From Anaerolineales bacterium (GTDB lineage Bacteria > Chloroflexota > Anaerolineae > Anaerolineales > RBG-16-64-43), in the NCBI GenBank assembly GCA_016928575.1, contig JAFGKK010000071.1:1-53282 (forward strand): DNA of 53,282 nt. The letters are read 5' to 3'. The notes beneath the pieces are model-generated. The model did not search any database and was not told the DNA's origin. It saw only the letters and a program-made list of their open reading frames with translations. Shown in pieces: positions 8,860 to 16,757 of this stretch; position 1 is the first letter of the stretch, and each line of letters opens with the position of its first letter. The position numbers and the translations under genes are program-made.

Positions 8860-9903
8860 CTAGGATGTCTTAGCCAAGTTCTTCTTCACCTCCCCCACAA
8901 ACTCGCGGATATCTTCCTCCCGCGTGTTCCACGAGCACATCAGCCGCACGCCATCCTCGCCGATGAAGTTGTAGAAATGCCATCCCTGATCGTGCAGGTT
9001 GCGGATCAACGCCAGCGGCATCCTCACAAAGACCGCGTTGGCTTCGACCGGCATCTGGATTTCCAACTCCGGCAGGTCGCGGAGTTGTGCGGCGAGAAGC
9101 GCCGCGCATCGGTTGGCGTGGGCCGCATGCTTAAGCCAGATTCCATCCCGCAGCAGCCCCTTCCACGGCGCGGCCAGAAAACGCATCTTCGAGGCCAGCT
9201 GGCCGGACTGTTTGCAGCGGTAGGCGAAATCTTCCGCCAACGGTTTGTTGAAGAACATCACGATCTCCCCGACCGCCAGGCCGTTCTTCGTTCCGCCCAG
9301 GCACAGCACGTCCACCCCGCACTGCCAGCTGATTTCCTTGGGCGTCAGTCCGAGGAACGCCAGGGCGTTGGCGAAACGCGCCCCGTCCATATGGATGTGA
9401 AGGTTGTTCTTCATGGCGACCCGGCTGATTTCCCGCAGCTCCGCCGGCCGGTAGGAAGTGCCGAGTTCGGTGGACTGGGTGACGCTGACCGCCTGCGGTT
9501 TGGGGAAGTGGATTCCGCGCCCGCCGTGGAAGATCCGCTCGATGCTTTCGGGCTGCAGCTTGCCTTGGACGTGCTTGCCTGTCAGCAGTTTGGCGCCGTT
9601 GGTGAAGAATTCGGGCGCGCCGCATTCGTCGGTTTCCACATGGGCGGTATCCGCGCAGATGATGCTGTGATAGGACTGGCAGGAGGCGGACAGCGCCAGC
9701 GAGTTGGCGGCGGTGCCGTTGTACACGAAAAAAACTTCACAGTCCGTCTCGAAAATCCGCCGCAGTTCTTCGCAAACCTCCTCCGTCCAGGGGTCCTCGC
9801 CGTAGGATATTTCATAGCCTTGGTTGGCTTCCAATAGGGTTTGCAGCGCCTCCGGGCAGATTCCGGAACAGTTGTCGGAAGCGAAATGGTTGCGGTGAGC
9901 CAT
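8860..9903 (-). CDS. Threonine aldolase-like PLP enzyme (beta-eliminating lyase fold)
   Basis: Fold-type I PLP enzyme, most like low-specificity L-threonine aldolase, which splits threonine to glycine and acetaldehyde. The 347-residue protein shows the N-terminal FASDNCSGICPEAL segment, YGEDPWTEE, the YNGTAANSLAL loop, HMDGARFANA with the PLP-ring Asp 173, and GGTKNG with the Schiff-base Lys 206. Start chosen at 9903: the reverse strand has AGGAGA 8 bases upstream, whereas the longer frame (to 9951) has no such site. The SQC/GVDVLCLGG context matches the shorter, YlgA/LtaE-related branch. Stand-alone gene; the precise amino-acid substrate is not certain. Confidence 0.85.
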   Translation of the reverse strand: MAHRNHFASDNCSGICPEALQTLLEANQGYEISYGEDPWTEEVCEELRRIFETDCEVFFVYNGTAANSLALSASCQSYHSIICADTAHVETDECGAPEFFTNGAKLLTGKHVQGKLQPESIERIFHGGRGIHFPKPQAVSVTQSTELGTSYRPAELREISRVAMKNNLHIHMDGARFANALAFLGLTPKEISWQCGVDVLCLGGTKNGLAVGEIVMFFNKPLAEDFAYRCKQSGQLASKMRFLAAPWKGLLRDGIWLKHAAHANRCAALLAAQLRDLPELEIQMPVEANAVFVRMPLALIRNLHDQGWHFYNFIGEDGVRLMCSWNTREEDIREFVGEVKKNLAKTS

Positions 9904-10120
9904 GGGATTCTCCTGCGAACGGTCTTCCCCCATAGGATTATTGTACATCATGCGCGGAATACTATCGCGATGTCTCAGACCACGGACGATGGACGGCGGA
10001 CCATGGCCGTCTTTCCTCCTGGTTTCTCCGTGCGCCTAGGAGCGCGTTCGGCACATTGTGTGATGTTTTTTTCATTTTTCCTTTGGAAGCCAATTAGAAC
10101 GCACGAGTGATAATCGGCCA

Positions 10121-10197
10121 TCGTCTATGGTCCATAGTCCATGGTCTATGGTCCATGGTCCGTGGTCTATAGTCCATGGTCTGCGGTCCATGATCTG
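10121..10197. repeat. Heptad tandem repeat, about eleven units of TGGTCCA
   Basis: Eleven consecutive 7-base units (consensus TGGTCCA, variants TAGTCCA, TGGTCTA, TGGTCTG, CGGTCCA). A related inverted fragment (GACCACGGACGATGG...) lies near 9977-10007. The repeat sits about 110 bases upstream of the YitT-family gene, in a 402-base gap that has no other gene. Confidence 0.8.
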
Positions 10198-10305
10198 CGG
10201 CCGGATTCGCCCACCCCGCTTGGCCGCGCGTCCGCTCCCCCATGCCCCGGTTGGTCAATCCGAGTACAATCGCTTTTTGGAAATCGACGAATCGGAGATG
10301 AAGCC

Positions 10306-11157
10306 ATGAAATCCTGGGCCACCCTGAGGGACATCATAATGATCATCCTCGGCTCGGCGATCCAAGCCGTCGGGTTGGACCTGTTCCTGATCCCCGGCCG
10401 GTTGGCCGCGGGCGGGGTCAGCGGGATCGCGCAGATCGTCAACCGCTACAGCGGCTGGCCGATCGGCGTGATGATCATCCTCTTCAACATCCCGCTGTTC
10501 CTGCTCGGCTGGCGCTTCCTGGGCGGACGCCGCTTCCTGCTCCGCACGTTCCTGGCCGTGGGCGTGTACGCCGTCCTGATCGACGTGCTGGGATTGTTCC
10601 TCCCCAGGAACCTCACCGACGATTCCTTCCTCAACGCGCTGTTCGGCGGCGCGCTGCTCGGCGGCGGGCTGGGACTTGTCTTCCGCGCCAAGGGGACCAC
10701 CGGCGGGACCGACATCCTCGCCCGGCTGCTGGGCAAATGGCGCGGCATCCCCCTCAGCGAAAGTTACCTGCTCACCGACACGCTGGTGGTGATCGGTTCA
10801 GGGCTGGCCTTCGGCTGGACTTTGGCGCTGTACGCGGTGGTGGGGTTGTACGTCTGCGGCCTGGCGGCGGAGCTGGCTTCGGAAGGCTTTGGCGTAGTGC
10901 GCGCCGCCACCATCATCACAGACCGGCCGCAAGAGGTGGGTGAGAAGATCATGCGTGACCTGAGCCGCGGCGTGACGACGTGGCAGGGAATGGGTTTGTA
11001 TTCCGGAGAGGAACGGCCGATTCTCTTCTGTGTCGTCAGCCGCTCGGAGGTCAACCCGCTCAAGGAAATCATCCACGAGGCGGATCCGGGGGCGTTCGTG
11101 GTGATCGGCCAGGCGCACGAGGCACTGGGCGAGGGATTCAAGCCGCTTTCGGGGTAA
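10306..11157 (+). CDS. YitT/DUF161-DUF2179 family membrane protein
   Basis: 283-residue inner-membrane protein of unknown transport role. About five to six hydrophobic helices fill residues 5-190, including the conserved GLDLFLIPGRLAAGGVSGIA opening and the AKGTTGGTDILARLL loop typical of YitT proteins. The soluble C-terminal part (about 200-280) is a DUF2179 domain, with ATIITDRPQEVGEKIM, LSRGVTTWQG and VISR-like CVVSRSEV. The start at 10306 has CGGAG 8 bases upstream; the frame is open further upstream but only through the heptad repeat. No partner gene is nearby. Confidence 0.85.
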   Translation: MKSWATLRDIIMIILGSAIQAVGLDLFLIPGRLAAGGVSGIAQIVNRYSGWPIGVMIILFNIPLFLLGWRFLGGRRFLLRTFLAVGVYAVLIDVLGLFLPRNLTDDSFLNALFGGALLGGGLGLVFRAKGTTGGTDILARLLGKWRGIPLSESYLLTDTLVVIGSGLAFGWTLALYAVVGLYVCGLAAELASEGFGVVRAATIITDRPQEVGEKIMRDLSRGVTTWQGMGLYSGEERPILFCVVSRSEVNPLKEIIHEADPGAFVVIGQAHEALGEGFKPLSG

Positions 11158-11160
11158 ACC

Positions 11161-11192
11161 TCTTCACCGCGAAGACGCGAAGGACGTAGAGT
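11161..11192. repeat. Left copy of an inverted dispersed repeat
   Basis: TTCACCGCGAAGACGCGAAGGACG-like sequence that is the approximate reverse complement of 11641-11680. The two copies bracket the other repeats in this gap. Confidence 0.45.
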
Positions 11193-11245
11193 TTTTTATG
11201 TATCTGCTTGGGCTATCTATTCTCGTGGAAAAACCATTAGCAGTG

Positions 11246-11436
11246 TGTTGAAAAAGCCTAGCGATGTCATTGCGAGCCCCGCCCCGGCTTCGCCGCGGCG
11301 AGACCGGGGGAGCGAAACGCCCCCGGCCCACCCCGCGCCGGGGCGGGCGAAGCAATCTCCCTCTTTTTCCAGCGAAGGAGATCGCTTCGCTCCCTGCGGT
11401 CGCTCGCAATGACACCCTTTACGGGCTTTTTCAACA
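11246..11436. mobile_element. MITE-like element of 191 bp
   Basis: Terminal inverted repeats TGTTGAAAAAGCC (11246-11258) and GGCTTTTTCAACA (11424-11436) are perfect over 13 bp. Inside are second arms GTCATTGCGAG (11266-11276) and CTCGCAATGAC (11403-11413). The interior is GC-rich, self-complementary and non-coding. The size, nested inverted arms and lack of a gene fit a miniature transposable or palindromic dispersed element. Target-site duplications are not evident. Confidence 0.6.
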
Positions 11437-11474
11437 CCCTGTTAGAAAACCTTGCTGTGATATTGGTTTTGTTC

Positions 11475-11605
11475 GTCATCCCGGCGCCTGCACGCGCAAA
11501 GCGGGGATGCTCGAAGCCGGGATCCAGCGTTTTTTTCTCATTCGATCGATACCGGAAAAAAACACCCCCGGCGCAGAACACGCCGAGGGCGGGCGCCGGG
11601 ATGAC
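11475..11605. repeat. Palindromic repeat with 14-bp arms
   Basis: GTCATCCCGGCGCC (11475-11488) and its exact reverse complement (11592-11605) enclose about 100 bases, including GGGATCCAGCG. It is the same family of element as near 8433 and 14347. Confidence 0.6.
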
Positions 11606-11640
11606 GACCACCGGCTGAGCCGTCTCGTTTTTTTTATCCT

Positions 11641-11680
11641 GAGGAATTCTTTGCGTTCTTGGCGTCTTTGCGGTGAAAAA
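11641..11680. repeat. Right copy of the inverted dispersed repeat
   Basis: CTTTGCGTTCTTGGCGTC-like sequence ending TTTGCGGTGAAAA, approximately the reverse complement of 11161-11192. It lies next to the 3' end of the LysE-family gene. Confidence 0.45.
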
Positions 11681-11688
11681 TCCCGAAG

Positions 11689-12309
11689 TCAAGCAAGAAG
11701 CGAAGCGACCGCGTCATAGAGGAAGCGTCCGCCGAAGAAAAGCAAACCCACGCCGCAGACAGCGAAGACCGCGCGCTGGAAGCGGTTGCCGAAGAACTTG
11801 CCGCCGGCGAAGGACAGCGCCGAGAGGAAATATCCCCAAAAAAAATCGCACAGCCAGTGTCCCACGCAGAGGCCGATAAAGCCCGCCAGCCCGAACTCCC
11901 AGGATTGCAGGATCAGCGCCGTGCCGACCGTCGCCCACCAGAGGAAGAAATAGGGGTTGCCCAGGCTGAGCAGGATCCCAGCGGCGAGCGGGGTTCCGGC
12001 GAACGCCGCCGGGGCGACCGCCGCCCGCCCGGCCTGGCGCAGCAATCCAACCGCCATGTACAGCAAAAAGAGGCCGCCGAGCGCGCCGAAAACGATCTTC
12101 ACGGCGGGGTCGGCCAGGAACCGGCCGATCCCCAGCGCGAGCAGGATCATGAGGGGAATTTCGACGATCCCATGCCCTACGGCGATCCAGGCGCCGGCGT
12201 GGGGGGACCGGCCCCCTTTTCCGATCGTAACCGCGGTGACCGGGCCGGGGGCCATGACTCCGGAAAGCGAAATGACCATGGCCCCCGAAAGAAACGCGAC
12301 AAACGGCAT
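11689..12309 (-). CDS. LysE/RhtB-family amino-acid exporter
   Basis: 206-residue inner-membrane protein predicted to export amino acids or related metabolites. It has the family N terminus (SGAMVISLSGVMAPGPVTAV, with the GPV turn after helix 1), about six hydrophobic helices, LSLGNPYFFLWWATVG (the NP-F/W motif of LysE proteins) in the middle and a hydrophobic GVGLLFFGGRFLYDA end. The ATG at 12309 is preferred: the longer frame to 12354 reads into the palindrome upstream. Substrate is not predictable. Confidence 0.85.
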   Translation of the reverse strand: MPFVAFLSGAMVISLSGVMAPGPVTAVTIGKGGRSPHAGAWIAVGHGIVEIPLMILLALGIGRFLADPAVKIVFGALGGLFLLYMAVGLLRQAGRAAVAPAAFAGTPLAAGILLSLGNPYFFLWWATVGTALILQSWEFGLAGFIGLCVGHWLCDFFWGYFLSALSFAGGKFFGNRFQRAVFAVCGVGLLFFGGRFLYDAVASLLA

Positions 12310-12333
12310 GGGCGCAATTGTACCCGAACCCTT

Positions 12334-12391
12334 GGCAACCCTAAGGGTTCCCAAGGGTTGGCGGCAACCCTTGGGAACCCTTAGGGTTGCC
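12334..12391. repeat. Perfect 27-bp inverted repeat overlapping a gene end
   Basis: Arms 12334-12360 and 12365-12391 are exact reverse complements with a 4-base loop GCGG. Each arm also holds short internal palindromes (AACCCTAAGGGTT-like). The right arm covers the last codons and stop of the ABC exporter gene; the left arm lies 25 bases before the LysE-family start. It would form a very stable hairpin in the minus-strand transcript between these two genes. No T-run follows. Confidence 0.85.
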
Positions 12392-14210
12392 CCGCGTCCA
12401 GCAGCCCGCGGGCGGTGCCCAGGTCGATCTCGCGCAGCCGCTCCATCCGGAACTGCTGGGTGTACAGCCGGTGATACCTCCCGCGCAGGCGGAGCAATTC
12501 GGCGTGGGTGCCCTGCTCGCAGATCCGCCCGCTCTCGACGACGACGATCCGGTCGGCGCGGCGGATGGTGGATAGCCGGTGGGCAATGACGAACGAGATT
12601 CGGCCGTGCATGAGGCTCTCCATCCCGCGCTGGATCAGCGCCTCGGTGACCGTGTCGACCGAGCTGGTGGCCTCGTCCATGATCAGGATATCGGGCTGGA
12701 CCAGCACCGCCCGGGCCAGGCTGATCAGCTGCTTCTGCCCGGTGGAGAGCCGGTTGCCGCCCTGGCCGACCTCGGTATCGTAGCCCTTCTCGAGCGTCCG
12801 GATGAACTCGTCGGCCCCGGCGACGCGCCCCGCCTCGGCGATTTCAGTGTCGGTCGCGTCCAGGCGTCCGTAGCGGATGTTTTCGCGGACGGTCCCGGAA
12901 AAGAGGTGCGGAGTCTGCAGAACGACGCCGATCCGGGATTGGATCGCTTTCTGGGTCAGCGTGGTGTAATCCCGCCCGGCGATGCGGATCACGCCGCGGC
13001 GCGGCTCGTAGAACCGGCACAGCAGGCTGGCGATGGTCGTCTTGCCCCCGCCGGTCGGACCGACGAGCGCGATCGAAGTGTTCTCGCCCACCCGCAGGGA
13101 GAAATCCTCCAGCACCGGCTCGCCTTCCTTGTACCAGAAGGATACGCGGTCGAATTCCACCGCCCCGCGCAAGGATTCGGCTGCGACGGCGCCGGGGCGG
13201 TCGACGATCTCGGGCCGCGAATCCACCAGCGAAAAGGAGCGCTCGGCGGAGGCGATGGCGTGCTGCATCTCGGAAAACACGCGCGCCAGGTCCTGCACCG
13301 GCCAAAGCATGAAGGTGACGTATCCGATGAAGGCTTGGATCGTACCGATCGAGACCGTGCCTCCAAGGACCTGCGCCCCGCCGAACCAAGCCACCGCCGC
13401 CAGCGCCAAGGCGCCGATCCCCTGCACCACCGGCAGGAACAGGGCCGAGAGCCACGCCGCGCGGAATCCGGCGGCGTACATTTCGTCGGTCCGAACCCGG
13501 AATTCGCGCAGGTTGCGCTGTTCGCGCCCGAGGGCCTTGATCACCCGCACCCCGGTGATTGTCTCGTTGAAGGCGGCGGTGATCTTCGAGTTCACCCGGC
13601 GCACTTTGCGGAACTGGCGGATGATGCGCTGTTTGAACAGCGCCCCGGCCATTACCAGCACCGGGATCGTCAGGAAGACCAGGATCCCGAGATCCCACTT
13701 CAGGTAGAGCATGAAACCCACCGAGGAGACGATGCTCATCACCGCCCAGGTGGAATCGAGCAGGCCCCAGGTCACGAGGTCCGCCACCTTGGAAGGATCC
13801 GAGGTGACCCGCGACATGATCCAGCCGACGGGGGTCCGGTCGAAGTAGCTGAAGGAAAGCTCCTGAAGCTTGGCGAACATGCTGCGGCGCAGGTCGTATT
13901 GGATCCGCTCGCCGAGCAAGCCGGCCAGGTAGATGAACGTGAAGACCATGGCCGCCTGGGCAAGGGAGAGCAGGAGGAACAGCCCGCCGATCCGGATCAG
14001 CGCCCGGGGTTCGCCGGGGATGATTGCTTCGTCGATCACCAGCTTCTTCAGATAGTTGAAGTACGAATCCGAAAGCGCCACCAAGGCGACAGTGCCGACA
14101 AAACCCCACAACCACGCCTTGTGGCGGGCGGCGAGTTCCAGCATCCGGCGCAGGGTGCCGGTATCCCAGGATTCGTCGAATTCTTCTTCTTCCCATTGAT
14201 CGATGGCCAT
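12381..14210 (-). CDS. ABC exporter half-transporter with non-canonical signature motif
   Basis: 609-residue fusion of a six-helix membrane domain (about 20-330) and an ATPase domain (about 350-590), of the MsbA/BmrCD/TM287-288 type. Seen: Walker A GPTGGGKTT (384-392), Q-loop LQTP, signature LSTGQ (488-492, where the consensus is LSGGQ), Walker B ILIMDEA (508-514) with the catalytic Glu present, and switch His in IAHRLST. Start chosen at 14210: GGAGAA lies just upstream on the minus strand, and the longer frame to 14240 adds only ten residues. The upstream exporter gene has the complementary defect (Asp for catalytic Glu), which fits a heterodimer. Substrate unknown (drugs, lipids or peptides). 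Confidence 0.88.
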   Translation of the reverse strand: MAIDQWEEEEFDESWDTGTLRRMLELAARHKAWLWGFVGTVALVALSDSYFNYLKKLVIDEAIIPGEPRALIRIGGLFLLLSLAQAAMVFTFIYLAGLLGERIQYDLRRSMFAKLQELSFSYFDRTPVGWIMSRVTSDPSKVADLVTWGLLDSTWAVMSIVSSVGFMLYLKWDLGILVFLTIPVLVMAGALFKQRIIRQFRKVRRVNSKITAAFNETITGVRVIKALGREQRNLREFRVRTDEMYAAGFRAAWLSALFLPVVQGIGALALAAVAWFGGAQVLGGTVSIGTIQAFIGYVTFMLWPVQDLARVFSEMQHAIASAERSFSLVDSRPEIVDRPGAVAAESLRGAVEFDRVSFWYKEGEPVLEDFSLRVGENTSIALVGPTGGGKTTIASLLCRFYEPRRGVIRIAGRDYTTLTQKAIQSRIGVVLQTPHLFSGTVRENIRYGRLDATDTEIAEAGRVAGADEFIRTLEKGYDTEVGQGGNRLSTGQKQLISLARAVLVQPDILIMDEATSSVDTVTEALIQRGMESLMHGRISFVIAHRLSTIRRADRIVVVESGRICEQGTHAELLRLRGRYHRLYTQQFRMERLREIDLGTARGLLDAGQP

Positions 14211-14346
14211 ACGCAATTCTCCAAAAAAAAGATCCGTCACCCCCGCGTGTTCTTGGCAGGCGTCCGTCAGGCATGCTCCGGGTTTTCCGTTGCCCAGATT
14301 ACTGCTCCCGTTGGTAGCGCTCGGGGGGCGGCTTTTTCCACGCGGG

Positions 14347-14558
14347 CATAGCGAACTTGATGATTGCTGTCATCCCCGAGAGTTCGCATCGGGGATCCAG
14401 GGCATGCGTCCAAGAAAAGACTCCAACGGTTTCCGGATGCCCTATTAAAGCCCTCGGGCATGGCGAACTTGACCGCGGCTGTCATCCCGCGCGCTTGAAT
14501 CGGGGATCCAGAGCATGCGCCTCTGAAAACATCCCGCCCGTTCCCGGATCCTGGCTTG
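14347..14558. repeat. Two direct copies of a ~100-bp intergenic repeat
   Basis: Copy 1 starts at 14347 and copy 2 at 14459, offset 112 bases. Shared blocks are GCGAACTTGA, GCTGTCATCCC, CGGGGATCCAG and GCATGCG in the same order. They fill the 435-base gap between the two ABC exporter genes, which holds no gene. Confidence 0.55.
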
Positions 14559-14580
14559 GATCACCCCTGTTCCGCATTCC

Positions 14581-14609
14581 GGCTGCCATCCATTAATTGG
14601 ATGGCAGCC
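14581..14609. repeat. Short palindrome with 11-bp arms
   Basis: GGCTGCCATCC (14581-14591) and GGATGGCAGCC (14599-14609) around ATTAATT. It lies just past the 3' end of the upstream ABC exporter gene (minus strand) and may form a transcript-end hairpin, though without a T-run. Confidence 0.6.
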
Positions 14610-14645
14610 TGCTTCACAGGGGCAGGCGCCGGGACGACGAGCGGA

Positions 14646-16472
14646 CTAGGAAACCACCGCTCCGCCTACCCCGCCCGCCTCCGCCTCCAGCTCGCCCTCC
14701 ACTTCCTCCTCGATCCGCGACTGCAGCCGGAAGATCCGCCGATAGAAGCCTTCTTCCGCCATCAGCGAGTCGTGAGTGCCGGATTGGATGATCCGCCCCT
14801 TCTCCAAGACGAGGATCAGATCGGCGCGCATGACGCTTTGCACGCGGTGGGCGATGATGAAGGTCGTCCGGCCCCGCATCAGCCGTTCAAGCGCCTTGCG
14901 GATCTCAGCCTCCGTCTCCGTGTCCACCGACGAGGTCGAATCATCCAGGATCAGCAGGCGCGGATCCTTGAGCAGCGCACGGGCGATCGCGATCCGCTGG
15001 CGCTGCCCGCCCGAGAGCGTGACGCCCTTCTCGCCGACCAGGGTCCGGTAGCCGTCGGGCAGGCCGAGGATCACCTCGTGGATGGCGGCCGCCTGCGCCG
15101 CCTCCGTCACTTCGTCGTCCGGGACCTCGCGCTCCACGCCGTAGACGATGTTTTCCCGGATCGTGCGCGAGAAGAGGAACGGTTCCTGCTCGACGATGCC
15201 GATCTGCCGGCGCAGGCAGCGTTTCGGGTACTCGCGCAGTTCCACGCCGTCGAGGAGAATGCTCCCGGACGTGTATTCGTGGAAGCGCGGCAGGAGGTTC
15301 ACCAGCGAAGTCTTTCCGGATCCGGTCGGCCCGAGCAGCGCGACCGCCCGGCCGGGATCACAGCGGAAGCTGATGTCGCGCAGGATGCTCTCCTCCCCGC
15401 GGTACTCGAAACCCACTCCGCGGAATTCGACCTCCCCGCGCAAGGGCGCCGAAGGAGCGACGGTCCCGGTATCGAGGTCTTCGCGGCTTTCGCGGAGGAT
15501 CTCCTTTGTCCGGTAGGCCGAAACGAGGCCGTTGGAGGCGTGGACGACCAAGCGGCCGAGATCGCGCATCGGCCAGATCAGATAGACCACCATCCCGGTG
15601 TAGGAGATGTACTGCCCGACGGTGATCTCCCCCCCGATCGCCATCACCGCCCCGAGCACGTATCCGATCAGGATCTGCGAGGCGCACAGGATGTCGGTCG
15701 AGGGCCAGAAAAGGGCGTGCAGCAACAGGAGCGCCCGCCCGCGGCGGTACTTCTCGGTGTTCTCCTTCTCGAATTTCGCCGATTCAAAATCCTGCTGGGC
15801 GAAGGCCCGCACCACCCGCACGCCGGCCAGGTTCTCCTGCAGCATGGTGGAAAGGACCGCGTCCTGGTCCTGGTATTCGTCGTACACCTTGGCCACGCGG
15901 CGGAAGAAGAAGACCGACACGGCGACGATGAACGGCACCACGACGATCGAAAGGAGCGCCAGCCTCGCATGGAGGAACAGCAGGGCGGCCAGGTTGACCA
16001 GAAACAGCATCCCAATCCGCGCCACTCCGATCGCCTGATCCGCGAAGAACCGGCGCACCGCGTCCACGTCGGACGTGCTGCGCTGGATCAACTCGCCGGT
16101 GGCCATCCGGTCGTGATAGCAAAACGGAAGATGCTGGATGTGGTCGTAGAGCAAGTTGCGCAGACGCCGGACGACGCCCTCGGAAACCCCGGCCGTCAGG
16201 CGCCCGCTGCCGAAAGAAAACAGACCTTCGCCCAGCGCCAAAGCGATAATCCCGGCCGCCAACAGCGGCAGCAGGCGGGCGAACGCCGACTCCCCGAGGG
16301 TCCCATCCACCAGGATTCCGAGGAGGAAGAACGTGCCCGCCTTCGTCGCGCTCGAACCTATTTGCGCACCTACTGCAAACAGATAGCGGAGCCGAAATCC
16401 CGCGGAATACTCCCACAGGATCGCCAGCCGTTCGGCGATAGTGCCCGTCTTTTCTTCCTGTTTTTCAGCCAT
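14646..16472 (-). CDS. ABC exporter half-transporter with degenerate Walker B
   Basis: 608-residue exporter half: six-helix membrane domain (about 20-320) and ATPase domain (about 345-585). Seen: Walker A GPTGSGKTS (381-389), signature LSGGQ (486-490), Walker B LLILDD (506-511) followed by STSSVD, so the catalytic Glu is replaced by Asp, and switch His in IAHRVQS. Asp at this place is typical of the degenerate site in heterodimeric exporters such as BmrC or TM287. The partner gene downstream has a normal Glu but an altered signature, as expected for the other half. The start at 16472 has GAGGGTGA upstream; the longer frame to 16607 reads through terminator hairpins. The C terminus is acidic (EEEVEGELEAEAGG). 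Confidence 0.88.
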   Translation of the reverse strand: MAEKQEEKTGTIAERLAILWEYSAGFRLRYLFAVGAQIGSSATKAGTFFLLGILVDGTLGESAFARLLPLLAAGIIALALGEGLFSFGSGRLTAGVSEGVVRRLRNLLYDHIQHLPFCYHDRMATGELIQRSTSDVDAVRRFFADQAIGVARIGMLFLVNLAALLFLHARLALLSIVVVPFIVAVSVFFFRRVAKVYDEYQDQDAVLSTMLQENLAGVRVVRAFAQQDFESAKFEKENTEKYRRGRALLLLHALFWPSTDILCASQILIGYVLGAVMAIGGEITVGQYISYTGMVVYLIWPMRDLGRLVVHASNGLVSAYRTKEILRESREDLDTGTVAPSAPLRGEVEFRGVGFEYRGEESILRDISFRCDPGRAVALLGPTGSGKTSLVNLLPRFHEYTSGSILLDGVELREYPKRCLRRQIGIVEQEPFLFSRTIRENIVYGVEREVPDDEVTEAAQAAAIHEVILGLPDGYRTLVGEKGVTLSGGQRQRIAIARALLKDPRLLILDDSTSSVDTETEAEIRKALERLMRGRTTFIIAHRVQSVMRADLILVLEKGRIIQSGTHDSLMAEEGFYRRIFRLQSRIEEEVEGELEAEAGGVGGAVVS

Positions 16473-16485
16473 TTCACCCTCATTG

Positions 16486-16522
16486 CAAAAAATAAAACCA
16501 CGGCTTTTTTCCGACACCGTGG
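16486..16522 (-). terminator. Intrinsic terminator-like hairpin, second of a pair
   Basis: Read on the minus strand: CCACGG, a loop, CCGTGG, then TTTTATTTTTT. It lies between the first hairpin and the start of the ABC exporter gene at 16472. It may end transcription coming from the amidohydrolase gene or act as an attenuator for the exporter gene. Confidence 0.6.
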
Positions 16523-16524
16523 CT

Positions 16525-16560
16525 AAATAAAAAACCACGGGCTTTGCACTGCGCCCGTGG
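16525..16560 (-). terminator. Intrinsic terminator after the amidohydrolase gene, first of a pair
   Basis: Read on the minus strand: an 8-bp GC-rich stem (16553-16560 with 16535-16542) followed by TTTTTTATTT. It is the stronger of two tandem hairpins between the amidohydrolase and ABC exporter genes. Confidence 0.7.
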
Positions 16561-16757
16561 CTCGATGTTGGGGGGGGAGTTACCGATCTACAGGCGCAAT
16601 ACGACAAGGCGACTTGGCATCACCGCCAACCGCCATCCTTTTCACCGTCGCAAGAATAATGATATCCATAAGATGCGCCTTTCCGTTGGAATGGACAGAA
16701 TTTACCACGACCGCCCAAATCGGTCAAGCGGAGGGCAGGCGTTCCCCCGGGGGATCT

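Noticed and set aside
8535-8863. Short open frames in the gap after the importer operon
   Set aside because: They lie inside degenerate palindromic repeats and show repeat-driven composition.
10121-10197. Possible CRISPR array
   Set aside because: Units are 7 bases long with no spacers; it is a simple tandem repeat.
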